A stretch of DNA of 64,000 nt from Nocardioides marmoriginsengisoli (GTDB lineage: Bacteria; Actinomycetota; Actinomycetes; Propionibacteriales; Nocardioidaceae). The notes under the pieces were generated by a model, which searched no databases, had not been told where the DNA came from, and was given only the letters and a program-made list of their open reading frames with translations. Shown here piece after piece: positions 1 to 8,129 of the stretch. How positions within the stretch are numbered: the first letter of the stretch is position 1; each line of letters begins with the position of its first letter. The translations under genes and the position numbers were made by a program. The stretch lies in NCBI RefSeq assembly GCF_003725695.1, contig NZ_RJSE01000016.1:22708-86707 (forward strand), given 5' to 3'.

Positions 1-963
1 CGCGACGTGCGCGCCCGACCAGGGGCCGATCACGCCCTCGCCGAGCGAAGCGTCCGGGTCCGCGATGATCAGCTCCGGGTCGACCTCCATCCGGGTGCCC
101 AGACCGCTGCAGGTCGGGCAGGCGCCGAACGGCGAGTTGAACGAGAACGAGCGCGGCTCGAGCTCGTCGGTGTCGATGTCGTGCTCGTTCGGGCAGGCCA
201 TCCGCTCGGAGAACTTCATCTCCCGACCGGGGTCCTTGGCGTCGAGATCGACGAAGTCGAACACGACCAGCCCCGACGCGAGGCTCAGTGCCGTCTCCAC
301 GGAGTCGGTGAGCCGTCGCTTCGACGAAGCCTTCGCGGCCAACCGGTCCACGACCACCTCGATGGTGTGCTTCTTCTGCTTGTCGAGCTTGGGAGGCTCG
401 TCCAGCTGGTACGTCTCGCCGTTCACCCGGGCCCGCGAGAATCCCTGGGACTGCAGGGAGCGGAAGAGTTCGATGTACTCGCCCTTGCGCCCCCGGATGA
501 CCGGCGCGAGCACCTGGAACCGGGTGCCCTCCTCGAGCTGCAGGATCCGGTCGACGATCTGCTGCGGCGTCTGCCGCTCGATCGCCGAACCGCAGACGGG
601 GCAGTGCGGGCGACCCGCCCGGGCGTAGAGCAACCGGAGGTAGTCGTAGACCTCGGTGATCGTGCCGACGGTCGAGCGCGGGTTCTTCGAGGTGGACTTC
701 TGGTCGATCGAGACCGCCGGCGAGAGACCTTCGATGAAGTCGACGTCGGGCTTGTCCATCTGGCCCAGGAACTGGCGCGCGTACGCCGACAGCGACTCGA
801 CGTACCGGCGTTGGCCCTCGGCGAAGATGGTGTCGAACGCGAGCGAGGACTTGCCGGAGCCGGACAGGCCGGTGAACACGATCAGGGCATCGCGCGGGAG
901 GTCGAGCGAGACGTCTTTGAGGTTGTGCTCACGTGCGCCACGGATGACGAGCTGGTCGATCAC
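1..963 (-). CDS. uvrA: UvrABC excision nuclease subunit A, N-terminal part (runs off window)
   Basis: This is the damage-recognition ATPase of nucleotide excision repair, acting on DNA in the cytoplasm with UvrB and UvrC. The 321 codons present begin at a GTG and read [15 protein letters not shown]. They contain the Walker A loop GLSGSGKSS at residues 32-40, the CPVCG cysteines of the insertion domain and the later CPxC-type zinc finger, followed by [11 protein letters not shown]. The start is set by homology, because the typical UvrA N-terminus begins a few residues before IRGAREHNL. The reading frame is open to base 1, so roughly two thirds of the protein lies outside. A LexA-type palindrome 15 bases upstream indicates SOS control. 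The gene is divergent from the isomerase at 1080. Identity is certain; only the exact start is open. Confidence 0.97.
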   Translation of the reverse strand, partial: MIDQLVIRGAREHNLKDVSLDLPRDALIVFTGLSGSGKSSLAFDTIFAEGQRRYVESLSAYARQFLGQMDKPDVDFIEGLSPAVSIDQKSTSKNPRSTVGTITEVYDYLRLLYARAGRPHCPVCGSAIERQTPQQIVDRILQLEEGTRFQVLAPVIRGRKGEYIELFRSLQSQGFSRARVNGETYQLDEPPKLDKQKKHTIEVVVDRLAAKASSKRRLTDSVETALSLASGLVVFDFVDLDAKDPGREMKFSERMACPNEHDIDTDELEPRSFSFNSPFGACPTCSGLGTRMEVDPELIIADPDASLGEGVIGPWSGAHVA

Positions 964-977
964 GAAATTCCCATCTT

Positions 978-993
978 TCGAACATCTGTTCGC
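978..993. promoter_or_regulatory. LexA (SOS) operator upstream of uvrA
   Basis: The sequence TCGAACATCTGTTCGC matches the actinobacterial/Gram-positive SOS box TCGAAC-N4-GTTCGA in 11 of 12 defined bases. It lies immediately upstream of uvrA, a classical SOS gene. The four-base spacer separates it from the KstR-type boxes elsewhere in the window, which have a two-base spacer. Confidence 0.85.
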
Positions 994-1079
994 ATCAGTT
1001 AACCCCGGCGGGTACCGCCGCACAAGGATGGCACGCCGCACCGACAGCATTCCGCGCGGACCGGGGGCAGACTGGGGCC

Positions 1080-1736
1080 ATGCCTGACGAACTCGAGGCC
1101 CTGCACCGCTCCGACCAACGCGTCGTACGCACGGTCGATTCCCTCACCGACGCCGAATGGGCCGGTGCGTCCCTCCTCCCCGGCTGGACCCGGGCGCACG
1201 TCGTCGCCCACCTGGCGCTGAACGCCGAAGGCTTCGCCGGTGCGCTCGAAGCCCTCGCCGAGGGTGAGCCGCGCCCGATCTACCCCTCCGAGGAAGCCCG
1301 GGACGCCGGCATCGAGGAGTTGGCGGTCCAGGACCACGGTGTCATCCGGGAGCGCTTCTTCGCCGCCACCCAGCACTTCCGCAACGTCGCCGAGGAACTT
1401 CCTGACGAGATCTGGGAGGGAACCGTGCTGCGCGTTCCCGAGGGCCCGGAGTGGCCGGCCCGGTTCCTGGTGGGGGCCCGGCGGCGCGAGGTCGAGATCC
1501 ACCACGCCGACCTGGGTCTCGCCTACACCCGGCAGGACTGGCCGAGCGACTTCTGCGAAGCGCTCCTCGACCACGCGATCAAGGATCGCGCGTTCGCCGT
1601 ACTGGCGACCGACCTGGGCCGCACCTGGGGATCCGGGACACCGACCACCCAGGGGACCGCGGCCGACCTGGGCTGGTGGCTGACCGGCCGGGGTCGGGGC
1701 GAGGGCCTCACCGGCGACCTGCCCGACCTAGGCTGA
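1080..1736 (+). CDS. Maleylpyruvate isomerase family, mycothiol-dependent (DinB-like)
   Basis: A 218-residue protein of the MDMPI/DinB-like family. Its N-terminal helical bundle carries the family signature [20 protein letters not shown] (residues about 33-52) and a second metal-ligand stretch, [11 protein letters not shown], at about 135-145. Family members use mycothiol as thiol cofactor, some as maleylpyruvate isomerases and most with unknown substrates. The C-terminal third (about 170-218) corresponds to the MDMPI C-terminal domain. The gene starts 116 bases from divergent uvrA and ends four bases before the next ATG, so it probably shares a transcript with the metallo-hydrolase. No ring-cleavage partner sits beside it, so the specific substrate cannot be assigned. 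Confidence 0.85.
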   Translation: MPDELEALHRSDQRVVRTVDSLTDAEWAGASLLPGWTRAHVVAHLALNAEGFAGALEALAEGEPRPIYPSEEARDAGIEELAVQDHGVIRERFFAATQHFRNVAEELPDEIWEGTVLRVPEGPEWPARFLVGARRREVEIHHADLGLAYTRQDWPSDFCEALLDHAIKDRAFAVLATDLGRTWGSGTPTTQGTAADLGWWLTGRGRGEGLTGDLPDLG

Positions 1737-1740
1737 CCCC

Positions 1741-2415
1741 ATGACGACGTACACCGGCAACGTGACCCCCGGCGGCACCCCCGAGGTCCGCGAGCTCAGC
1801 CGCCTGATCATCACCAAGGTCGCGGTCGACGACACGATGTCGAACAACTGCTACGTGCTGCGCTGCCGGGCAACGGACGAGCAGGTGCTGATCGACGCGG
1901 CCGATGACGCCCCCACCCTGCTCGCGCTCCTCGGCCCGGCCGGCGCGACCAAGGTGATCACCACCCACCAGCACTGGGACCACCACCGCGCTCTCAGCGA
2001 CGTCGTCGCCGCCACGGGAGCCGTCACCGTTGCCGGCGAGCCCGACGCCGCCGCGATCACCGAGCAGACCGGCACCCAGGTCGACGACGCGGTCCGCCAG
2101 GGGGACGTCGTGGAGTTCGGCGAGATCCGCCTCGAGGTCATCCACATCGTCGGCCACACTCCTGGCTCCATCGCGCTCAAGTACGACGACCCGGACGGAA
2201 CGCCGCACCTTTGGACCGGAGACAGCCTCTTCCCGGGCGGAGTGGGCAACACCTTCGGAGACGCCGACGCCTTCGTGAGCCTGATCAACGACGTCGAGGC
2301 CAAGATCTTCGGCACGCTGCCGGACGAAACCTGGTTCTACCCGGGGCACGGGAACGACTCGACGCTCGGCGTCGAGCGGCCTCAGCTCGCGGAGTGGCGC
2401 GAGCGCGGCTGGTAA
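1741..2415 (+). CDS. MBL-fold metallo-hydrolase, glyoxalase II-like
   Basis: A 224-residue cytoplasmic metallo-beta-lactamase-fold hydrolase. The metal-binding motif is THQHWDHH, giving His76-x-His78-x-Asp80-His81. Further ligands are the His of HIVGHTPGS (about 139), the Asp of WTGDSLF (about 161) and the His of YPGHGNDS (about 203). The size and the GDSLFPGGVG segment resemble glyoxalase II-type thioester hydrolases or persulfide dioxygenases, but the substrate is unknown. It starts four bases after the mycothiol-type isomerase, so a shared role in mycothiol-conjugate metabolism is possible by context only. It is followed by a hairpin at 2481-2504 and a convergent gene. Confidence 0.88.
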   Translation: MTTYTGNVTPGGTPEVRELSRLIITKVAVDDTMSNNCYVLRCRATDEQVLIDAADDAPTLLALLGPAGATKVITTHQHWDHHRALSDVVAATGAVTVAGEPDAAAITEQTGTQVDDAVRQGDVVEFGEIRLEVIHIVGHTPGSIALKYDDPDGTPHLWTGDSLFPGGVGNTFGDADAFVSLINDVEAKIFGTLPDETWFYPGHGNDSTLGVERPQLAEWRERGW

Positions 2416-2480
2416 GAACTGTTCGGACTTGCGCTCGGATCGCGGCAGATCCGGACGCATGTCCTGCGTAACCCCAGATT

Positions 2481-2504
2481 CCGAGGTCTCCGATCAGACC
2501 TCGG
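2481..2504. terminator. Hairpin between convergent genes
   Basis: A perfect 9-bp inverted repeat, CCGAGGTCT and AGACCTCGG, with a 6-base loop. It lies between the end of the metallo-hydrolase (2415) and the stop of the convergent gene at 2531. There is no U-tract, but it is well placed as a bidirectional terminator. Confidence 0.55.
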
Positions 2505-2530
2505 GGGATGTGGTGACGCGAGGGTGCTGG

Positions 2531-3235
2531 TCAGGGCGCCAGGCAGTAGACGTAAGCGGTGATGCCCGTGGCGTTCTGAGAGGCGTTGTAAGCGGTGGCT
2601 TGCCAACCGTTGGCGCCGACCATCATGTGCGACGCTGCCGCGTGCAAACCTCCGTAGGCGTTGTTCTGGAATCCTCCGCCGATCGCTGTTTCTCCGCTCA
2701 AGCACAATGCGTAAGCGGTGTTGGAGTTTCCGGTAATGACGGTAGCGGTGCCGTTGCGCGTGGTGATGGTTCCCAGTTCGCTGGAGGTCACCGTCCCTGC
2801 ACCAAGGTCGGCGCCGGTCAACGAACCATCCGCGACCCTCGCGCCGGTGATTGCGTTGTCGATGATGGCGCTGCCAGGTATGGACAGGGCACTTTCCTTG
2901 ATGTCAGTTCCGGTCAGGGAGTTGTCGGCGACGTCGGCGGACGCAACTGCCCCGTTCTTGATGTCATTGCCGTAGACCTGTTCGGTGCCGATGTCGGCGG
3001 ACTTGACTTGGCCGTTCTTGATGTCGCCCGAGTCGACGGTGTTGATACCGGACAGGGCAGATGCTGACACGGTTCCGCCGACCATGACCGCGACGACGAA
3101 GAGCGCCAACCCAGCGACGATTTGACGTCTGTCGCGCCGCTTGGATGCCCGATCGACCGTGGGGATGCGGTCGCTCTTCAGCGCTTCGATTTCAGCTTCG
3201 AGCCGTTCGATGGTCTGGCGCAGTTCGTTGTCCAT
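2531..3235 (-). CDS. Membrane-anchored protein with decapeptide repeats (unknown function)
   Basis: A 234-residue protein, function not recognised. Starting from MDNELRQTIERLEAEIEAL it has a short coiled coil (about 1-22), a basic stretch SKRRDRRQ and one transmembrane helix (GLALFVVAVMVGGTVSASAL, about 44-63), suggesting an N-in/C-out anchor. The outer part holds six or seven roughly ten-residue repeats ending in aspartate or similar (KNGQVKSADI, KNGAVASADV, ADNSLTGTDI, ADGSLTGADL), then a C-terminal domain with two cysteines. Such repeats favour a beta-solenoid or trimeric stalk. The frame is open further upstream to 3514, but that stretch overlaps the lipoprotein gene and lacks plausible codon usage. 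The repeats have lower GC3 than neighbouring genes. Confidence 0.7.
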   Translation of the reverse strand: MDNELRQTIERLEAEIEALKSDRIPTVDRASKRRDRRQIVAGLALFVVAVMVGGTVSASALSGINTVDSGDIKNGQVKSADIGTEQVYGNDIKNGAVASADVADNSLTGTDIKESALSIPGSAIIDNAITGARVADGSLTGADLGAGTVTSSELGTITTRNGTATVITGNSNTAYALCLSGETAIGGGFQNNAYGGLHAAASHMMVGANGWQATAYNASQNATGITAYVYCLAP

Positions 3236-3384
3236 GGTTGAGGATCCCGCATAGTCAGTGTTCTGTCGGGAGTTCAGCACAACCAACACCGAGTACGTGC
3301 CTCCGTAGTCGTCAGCCACGAACTCGGGTTTCGACAGCGAATGAGACGCGCGCAGACCTCCGTTTGCAGGCGCATCCAGCGAGT

Positions 3385-3792
3385 TCAGCAGGTGGCGGAG
3401 TCGACGACGGTTCCAAGCTCCCGGTGATCGCATCGTCCGTCGGTCAGTTGCCGGTCGCTGAGCGGGGCACGGAGCGTCGCTGAGATCGTTCGCGTGATGC
3501 CCACCGCGGTGCACGGGCGGTCGGACTTGTAGGAGTTGACGACGACAACGGTCAGGGCCACCGAGGCGGGTTGTTCGTCGAGGATCGTTCGCGAACTCTC
3601 CTCACAGGCTCCGCCCAGGTAGTCCACGGACACCGAGCGACCATCAGCACTGACCGCCGCGTCGGTCCACGCGAGCAACAGCGTCTCCCGGATCACGCTC
3701 CCCGTTCCCGAGGGATCACCAGGCCCGACACCCCGACTACACCCTGTCAGCAGGAGGAGCGGCAGGATCGCCCACCAGCAGGCAGTTCTCAT
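3385..3792 (-). CDS. Small lipoprotein, unknown function
   Basis: A 135-residue protein with a type II signal peptide: MRTACWWAILPLLLLTGC, with lipobox LLTGC and predicted lipidated Cys18. The mature part has four further cysteines and no domain that I recognise. The start is the first ATG and gives a well-formed signal sequence. The gene lies upstream of, and in the same direction as, the decapeptide-repeat protein, and the pair may form a small envelope operon. There are no hints of regulation. Confidence 0.65.
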   Translation of the reverse strand: MRTACWWAILPLLLLTGCSRGVGPGDPSGTGSVIRETLLLAWTDAAVSADGRSVSVDYLGGACEESSRTILDEQPASVALTVVVVNSYKSDRPCTAVGITRTISATLRAPLSDRQLTDGRCDHRELGTVVDSATC

Positions 3793-3864
3793 CTCGCGAC
3801 TCCGGTTGCGTCAAGGTCCTAGTCATCGGTCTGACGCCAGCCGGTCGATGCTGGTTCCCTAGGC

Positions 3865-5094
3865 TCAGATCCGGAACCGGTAGGTGGCAGGCGTCCGGTC
3901 AGTACCGCCGGGGCCGATGGCCCGTACGTAGAACTTGTACTTGCCGCGACCCAGGTGCTTGTAGGTCTTGCCCGACGCGCAGGCCTTGAACGCCGCGGCC
4001 CGGTTCCCCTTCACCAGCTTGCACTGGAAACGGGTGGTCGCGCCGAGCCCGCGGAACGTGAACCGAGCCTGGTGCTTCGCGCGTCGTACCTTCGCCGAGG
4101 TGATCTTGGTGCCGGGCGGCGTCTTGGGAGCAATCACGGTGTCGGAGGCGCAGATCGCGAAGACCCGGTTCGTGCGCACCTGGGCGCTCGACGTCTGCCC
4201 GTACGCCGACCACCCGCGAGCCACGCGACCGGAGGCGACCGCGTTGAGGTCGGCGGGCGAGGTGAACGGGCCCATCAGGGCGACCCGGTCCTGCGGGTCA
4301 TGGGCTCCGTCGGTGCCCTGCCCACCCGAGAGCGCCCGCCGTCCGGCTGGACACGCCACGGCGGCGCCACCGGCTGCGTTGTCGACCATCGGCAGGGTGT
4401 AGCTGACAGCACGGACGACGCCGTCCGAACGAGCGGAACAGACCGCGAAGAATCTGTCGCCGTACGCGGAGGTCGATTCCACCACGGTCCGCCACCCGAT
4501 CGCCACGTCGCCGTTCTGGGTCTCGGCGAAGCCGAGCGTCGCATCGACCGGACCGGTCTGGTAGAGCGCGCCGGGGACCGTGTTTCCCGGAATCAAGTCG
4601 TCACTGATCTTGCCGACCCCACCACCGATCGCGCGCGACCCGGCCGGGCACGGGACCGCGACGCTCAGCGTGCCGGTGCCACCCGGCTGCGCCGATGCGA
4701 GAACGGCGTCGGAGTTCGCCGAGCAGATCACGAACGCCTTGAACCCCTGCGGCTGCGAGCCGTAGTTCGCCACGGTCACCTGCCACCCCCTCGGCAGGTC
4801 GCCAGCGTCGGTCGCCGAGGCAGTACCGGTCGCGTCCACGGGCGCGGAGTAGAACACTCGGTACAGGTCGACCGTCAGGGACTCGGGCGGTGCCGGTGCG
4901 GCACCACCGCCGGTCGCCCGCATCCCGGCGGGGCACATCACCGTGGTCATCCCCTGGAGGTTCCCGGTCCCGATCGTCAAGGTCTTCACCACGACCACGG
5001 CGTCGCCGCCCGCCGCTGCCGATCCGGGCTGCGCGGTCATCAGCTGCAAGGAGGTGAGGACCAGAGCCGCCACCAGGATCAGTGATCGCTTCAT
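3865..5094 (-). CDS. Secreted protein with three CPAG-GGG repeats, unknown function
   Basis: A 409-residue exported protein. The start MKRSLILVAALVLTSLQLM gives a clean Sec signal peptide with cleavage near AQPGSAAA-GG (about residue 30). Three internal repeats each contain a CPAGxRAxGGG-like motif and end with an AVCSA/ICSA cysteine motif, so about six cysteines may pair as three disulfides. The C-terminal about 75 residues form a basic beta-rich module ending TDRTPATYRFRI, a tail I associate with secreted proteins of Nocardioides-like actinobacteria. A longer upstream extension is open but lacks a signal peptide, so this ATG was chosen. Function is unknown. Confidence 0.7.
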   Translation of the reverse strand: MKRSLILVAALVLTSLQLMTAQPGSAAAGGDAVVVVKTLTIGTGNLQGMTTVMCPAGMRATGGGAAPAPPESLTVDLYRVFYSAPVDATGTASATDAGDLPRGWQVTVANYGSQPQGFKAFVICSANSDAVLASAQPGGTGTLSVAVPCPAGSRAIGGGVGKISDDLIPGNTVPGALYQTGPVDATLGFAETQNGDVAIGWRTVVESTSAYGDRFFAVCSARSDGVVRAVSYTLPMVDNAAGGAAVACPAGRRALSGGQGTDGAHDPQDRVALMGPFTSPADLNAVASGRVARGWSAYGQTSSAQVRTNRVFAICASDTVIAPKTPPGTKITSAKVRRAKHQARFTFRGLGATTRFQCKLVKGNRAAAFKACASGKTYKHLGRGKYKFYVRAIGPGGTDRTPATYRFRI

Positions 5095-5274
5095 GCCCCA
5101 ACCGTCACACGTCGCCAGCTGCGACGGCAACGGTGTGCGGGGGCCGTCCGGGTCCCGAATGCGTGCCACTCTCGTCCCACTCGTCCGGCTCGTCCGGTTC
5201 GCGTGCCGGGGCGACCCGTACCGGGAGCACGACGTCGGCTTCGAGGTACGCGGCAACCTCGCCTAACGCCCGAG

Positions 5275-5697
5275 ATGAGCGAAGATGACCGGGTGGACCC
5301 CTTCCTCCTCCCCGCGCCTGCCTCCGCGACCGGCTCGTTCCGGTACGTGTTCGAGCACCTGGCGACGACCATCGCCGCCGAGCCGTCGTCGTACGACGCA
5401 CTGTCCCCGGACCAGCACATCGTGCTCGCACTCGGGACGCTGCGCCGCGACGTGAGTGCCGACGGTTTCGGTGGCTACCTGGGCAACGTCGGCCGCGACA
5501 GAGCCCTCGACGCGCAAGCCGCGGCGTCGCTGATCGGGCACGCCTGGCAGGTGCTCATCTCGGCTGCCGTCGACCGCGACCCCTCGGACGACTTCCGCGA
5601 CCTCGACTCGGTCTTCGCCGACCTCGAGGACGACCAGTCCGTGGACGCGGTCTTGGACGAGTACGTCTGGGCCACCCGGGACGCGTTCTTCGGATAG
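5275..5697 (+). CDS. DUF4375 (DMP19-like) family protein
   Basis: A 140-residue protein starting MSEDDRVDPFLLPAP. The core YDALSPDQHIVLALGTLRRDV followed by GFGGYLGN and a helical segment AASLIGHA matches the general pattern of DUF4375/DMP19-like proteins, which are small helical cytoplasmic proteins of unknown function. A GTG 18 bases downstream is an alternative start. It stands alone: the divergent secreted-protein gene is 180 bases upstream, with nothing recognisable in that gap apart from promoter space, and the SDR gene follows after 53 bases. Confidence 0.6.
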   Translation: MSEDDRVDPFLLPAPASATGSFRYVFEHLATTIAAEPSSYDALSPDQHIVLALGTLRRDVSADGFGGYLGNVGRDRALDAQAAASLIGHAWQVLISAAVDRDPSDDFRDLDSVFADLEDDQSVDAVLDEYVWATRDAFFG

Positions 5698-5750
5698 GTT
5701 CAGGCGGAGAAATCCACGCCTGCAAGGCGCGCTGACTGAACGGAGACCAC

Positions 5751-6530
5751 GTGAAGCTCAACGGAGCGACGGTCTTGCTGACCGGCGCCACCGGCGGGAT
5801 CGGGCACGCCATCGCTCGTCGTCTCAAGGCCGACGGGGCGCAGCTGATCCTCACCGGGCGCAAGGCCGACGTGCTGGCGCCCCTGGCCGCGGAGCTCGGA
5901 GCTCGGAGCATCGTTGCCGACCTCGGTGACGCCGCCGCGCTGGACCGCCTGCTCGAGGAGGCCGGCCGGATCGACGTACTGGTCGCGAACGCCGCACTCC
6001 CGGGCACCGGACTGCTCGCCGACATGAGCGTCGAGCGGATCGACGCCAACCTGGACGTCAACCTGCGCGCCCCGATCATGCTCGCCAAGGCGCTGCTCCC
6101 CCAGCTCGTCGAGCGGAAGTCCGGCCACCTCGCCTTCATCGGCTCGCTCTCCGGCGTGGTCGCCTCCCCGGGCAGTGCGCTCTACAACGCCACCAAGTTC
6201 GGCGTGCGCGGCTTCACCGCGGCCCTGCGCCAGGACCTGCACGGCACCGGCGTCGGCGTCTCGAACATCGAGCCGGGCTTCGTCAGCGACGCCGGCATGT
6301 TCGTCGACAGCGGCATGGTGCTCCCCGCGGGCACCCGGACCGTCACCCCGGAGAAGGTCGCGGCCGGCGTCGCCCGCGCGATCACCAAGAACAAGGGCGA
6401 GGTCCTGGTCGCGCCGATCGAGCTCCGGATCGGCGCTCGACTCGGATCGCTCGCTCCCGGCCTCAACGCCGCCGCCCAGCGCCGCGCCGGTGCTGCTGAC
6501 ATCGTGGGGTCCCATGCCGGTAACCATTGA
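5751..6530 (+). CDS. Short-chain dehydrogenase/reductase
   Basis: A 259-residue classical SDR. It shows the cofactor loop TGATGGIG (residues 11-18), the NAA motif (ANAALPG, about 82), the catalytic Ser in IGSLSG (about 131) and YNATK (about 144-148). A basic residue after the second strand (GRKADV) suggests NADPH preference. Its 3' end overlaps psd by 17 bases, and psd overlaps pssA by 10, so the three genes are translationally linked. The substrate is unknown; co-transcription with phospholipid synthesis suggests a lipid substrate, but this is inference. Confidence 0.85.
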   Translation: MKLNGATVLLTGATGGIGHAIARRLKADGAQLILTGRKADVLAPLAAELGARSIVADLGDAAALDRLLEEAGRIDVLVANAALPGTGLLADMSVERIDANLDVNLRAPIMLAKALLPQLVERKSGHLAFIGSLSGVVASPGSALYNATKFGVRGFTAALRQDLHGTGVGVSNIEPGFVSDAGMFVDSGMVLPAGTRTVTPEKVAAGVARAITKNKGEVLVAPIELRIGARLGSLAPGLNAAAQRRAGAADIVGSHAGNH

Positions 6531-7167
6531 TCGCGAAGCCTGGCCCGCGGCCGCAGTCGGAGCCGTTCCGGCCCTGCTGGCTGCGCTCACCGGCCGTCGT
6601 CGTACGGCGCTCGCGCTCGCCGCGCTGCCAGTGGGGATCGTCGCGTTCTTCCGCGACCCTGTCCGCCCGATCGACAGCACGCCGGTCGCCGACGACCTGG
6701 TGCTCGCGCCTGCCGACGGCAAGGTGATGCACGCCGGGCCCGGGCAGGACGGCGTCGCCCCTCCGGGTGACTGGCAGCAGATCAGCATCTTCCTGTCCGT
6801 CTTCGACGTGCACATCAACCGGACGCCGTACAGCGGCACCGTCACCGACGTGACGTACCGCCCAGGCAAGTGGCACGCGGCGTACAAGTTCGAGAGCGCC
6901 TTCGAGAACGAGCGCTCGGACATCACGCTGTCGCACACCGTCGGCGGCGAGACCCGGTCGGTGATCTTCCGGCAGATCGTCGGGCTGGTGGCCCGCCGGG
7001 TGGTGACCCGGGTCAAGGCCGGGGACGTGCTGCGTACCGGCGACCGGATCGGGCTGATGAAGTTCGGGTCCCGGATGGACGTCTTCGTGCCGCCCGGGGT
7101 GGAGCTCGCGGTCAAGGCCGGTGACCGGACCGTGGCCGGGGAGACCGTCCTCGGACGATGGCGATGA
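6514..7167 (+). CDS. psd: Phosphatidylserine decarboxylase (short, archaeal-type)
   Basis: Converts phosphatidylserine to phosphatidylethanolamine at the membrane. The 217-residue proenzyme has an N-terminal hydrophobic segment (AAAVGAVPALLAAL...LALAALPVGIVAFF), the FFRDPxRPI motif, ADGKVMHAG, the VHINRTPYSG segment and the self-cleavage site KFGSRMD, where Ser186 would become the pyruvoyl group. The length fits the short PSD class rather than the about 300-residue E. coli type. The ATG at 6514 lies inside the preceding SDR gene and was chosen because the sequence from there matches the family length. The next gene, pssA, makes its substrate. Confidence 0.93.
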   Translation: MPVTIDREAWPAAAVGAVPALLAALTGRRRTALALAALPVGIVAFFRDPVRPIDSTPVADDLVLAPADGKVMHAGPGQDGVAPPGDWQQISIFLSVFDVHINRTPYSGTVTDVTYRPGKWHAAYKFESAFENERSDITLSHTVGGETRSVIFRQIVGLVARRVVTRVKAGDVLRTGDRIGLMKFGSRMDVFVPPGVELAVKAGDRTVAGETVLGRWR

Positions 7168-8129
7168 GCGCTCACCAACCTTCGGCGGGCAGGCCTCGCC
7201 GCCGGCTCCTCCGGCGGCGACGCTTCCGGATCGCCTCGCACTCCGGCGCCGAGGTCGTCTCGCTGCGTCAGCTGCCCGCCAAGGAACGACTGCGCGTCAC
7301 CGCACCGAGCATCTTCACGGCCGCCAACATGGCGTGCGGCTTCTCCGCCGTACCGCTGGCCTTCAACGACCACAGCCACTGGGCCGCGATCCTGATGACG
7401 GTGGCGATCTTCATGGATGTCGCCGACGGCGCGGTCGCCCGCCTGGTCGGCGCCACGTCCCCGTTCGGCGTCCAGCTGGACTCGCTCGCCGACCTGATCT
7501 CCTTCGGCCTGGCCCCGGCCGTGCTGGTCTACACCTGGGTGCTCCCCGAGTGGCCGGTGATCGCCTGGGTGGCGGCGTACTTCTGGTTGGCCTGTGCGGC
7601 GTTCCGGCTGGCGCGCTTCAACTTCACCATCGACCCGCACGCGGACAAGCGCTACTTCATCGGGATGCCGAGTCCGGGTGCTGCGGCCGTGGTGATCGCC
7701 ACCGTCTTCGCACTCGACCTGCGCGAGGACAGCGTCGGCCCGTCCCTGCTGCTCCCGGTCGTGATCAGCGTCGTCCCGGCACTGCTGATGGTGAGCACCG
7801 TCCGGTTCCGCTCGTTCCGCAACCTGGTCTCCCCGCAGACCCAGCAGGCGCGGGTCGTCACCGGCGTGATCGTGGTGGCGTTCCTCGCTGGGCTGGCCTT
7901 CGTGCCGGCCGCGACGATGCTGGTGGTCGCGTACTCGTACGTGCTGACCGCGCCGTTCGGCGTGATCACCGCGCCACTGCGGCGCCGCATCTTCGGCCCC
8001 GACTCGGTGGCGCCGCCGCGGGTCAAGCAGCAGTCGGTGTTCCTGCCGCTGCACGACGACTCGGACACCGACCCGGACGTCGACAGCGATGTCGACTCCG
8101 ACGTCGACGACGACTGTCAGCCGTTGTAG
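7158..8129 (+). CDS. pssA: CDP-diacylglycerol--serine O-phosphatidyltransferase
   Basis: Makes phosphatidylserine from CDP-diacylglycerol and serine, the step before psd. The 323-residue polytopic membrane protein carries the complete CDP-alcohol phosphatidyltransferase signature DG-x2-AR-x8-G-x3-D-x3-D in DVADGAVARLVG...FGVQLDSLAD. About six to eight hydrophobic segments follow. The N-terminus is strongly basic (RPRRRLLRRRRFR). The extreme C-terminus is an unusual acidic Asp/Ser/Val repeat (DTDPDVDSDVDSDVDDD). It overlaps psd by 10 bases and, convergently, the 3' end of kshB by 13. Confidence 0.93.
   Translation: MAMSAHQPSAGRPRRRLLRRRRFRIASHSGAEVVSLRQLPAKERLRVTAPSIFTAANMACGFSAVPLAFNDHSHWAAILMTVAIFMDVADGAVARLVGATSPFGVQLDSLADLISFGLAPAVLVYTWVLPEWPVIAWVAAYFWLACAAFRLARFNFTIDPHADKRYFIGMPSPGAAAVVIATVFALDLREDSVGPSLLLPVVISVVPALLMVSTVRFRSFRNLVSPQTQQARVVTGVIVVAFLAGLAFVPAATMLVVAYSYVLTAPFGVITAPLRRRIFGPDSVAPPRVKQQSVFLPLHDDSDTDPDVDSDVDSDVDDDCQPL

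Noticed and set aside
978..993. Possible KstR box upstream of uvrA
   Set aside because: The half-sites TCGAAC/GTTCGC are separated by four bases, not two, and uvrA is a known LexA target.
2435..2454. Short inverted repeat CGGATC/GATCCG after the metallo-hydrolase
   Set aside because: Six base pairs only; the neighbouring 9-bp hairpin at 2481 is the better terminator candidate.
3236..3514. N-terminal extension of the decapeptide-repeat protein
   Set aside because: It overlaps the lipoprotein gene, has poor codon usage and would put a coiled coil and TM helix internally.
5701..5722. Weak hairpin CAGGCG/CGCCTG between the DUF4375 gene and the SDR
   Set aside because: Only six base pairs with a 10-base loop; not enough to call a terminator.
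5700..8054. Long minus-strand open frame across SDR, psd and pssA
   Set aside because: Low-complexity translation (Arg/Asp/Gly/His) and no start signals; the plus strand has three clear family members.
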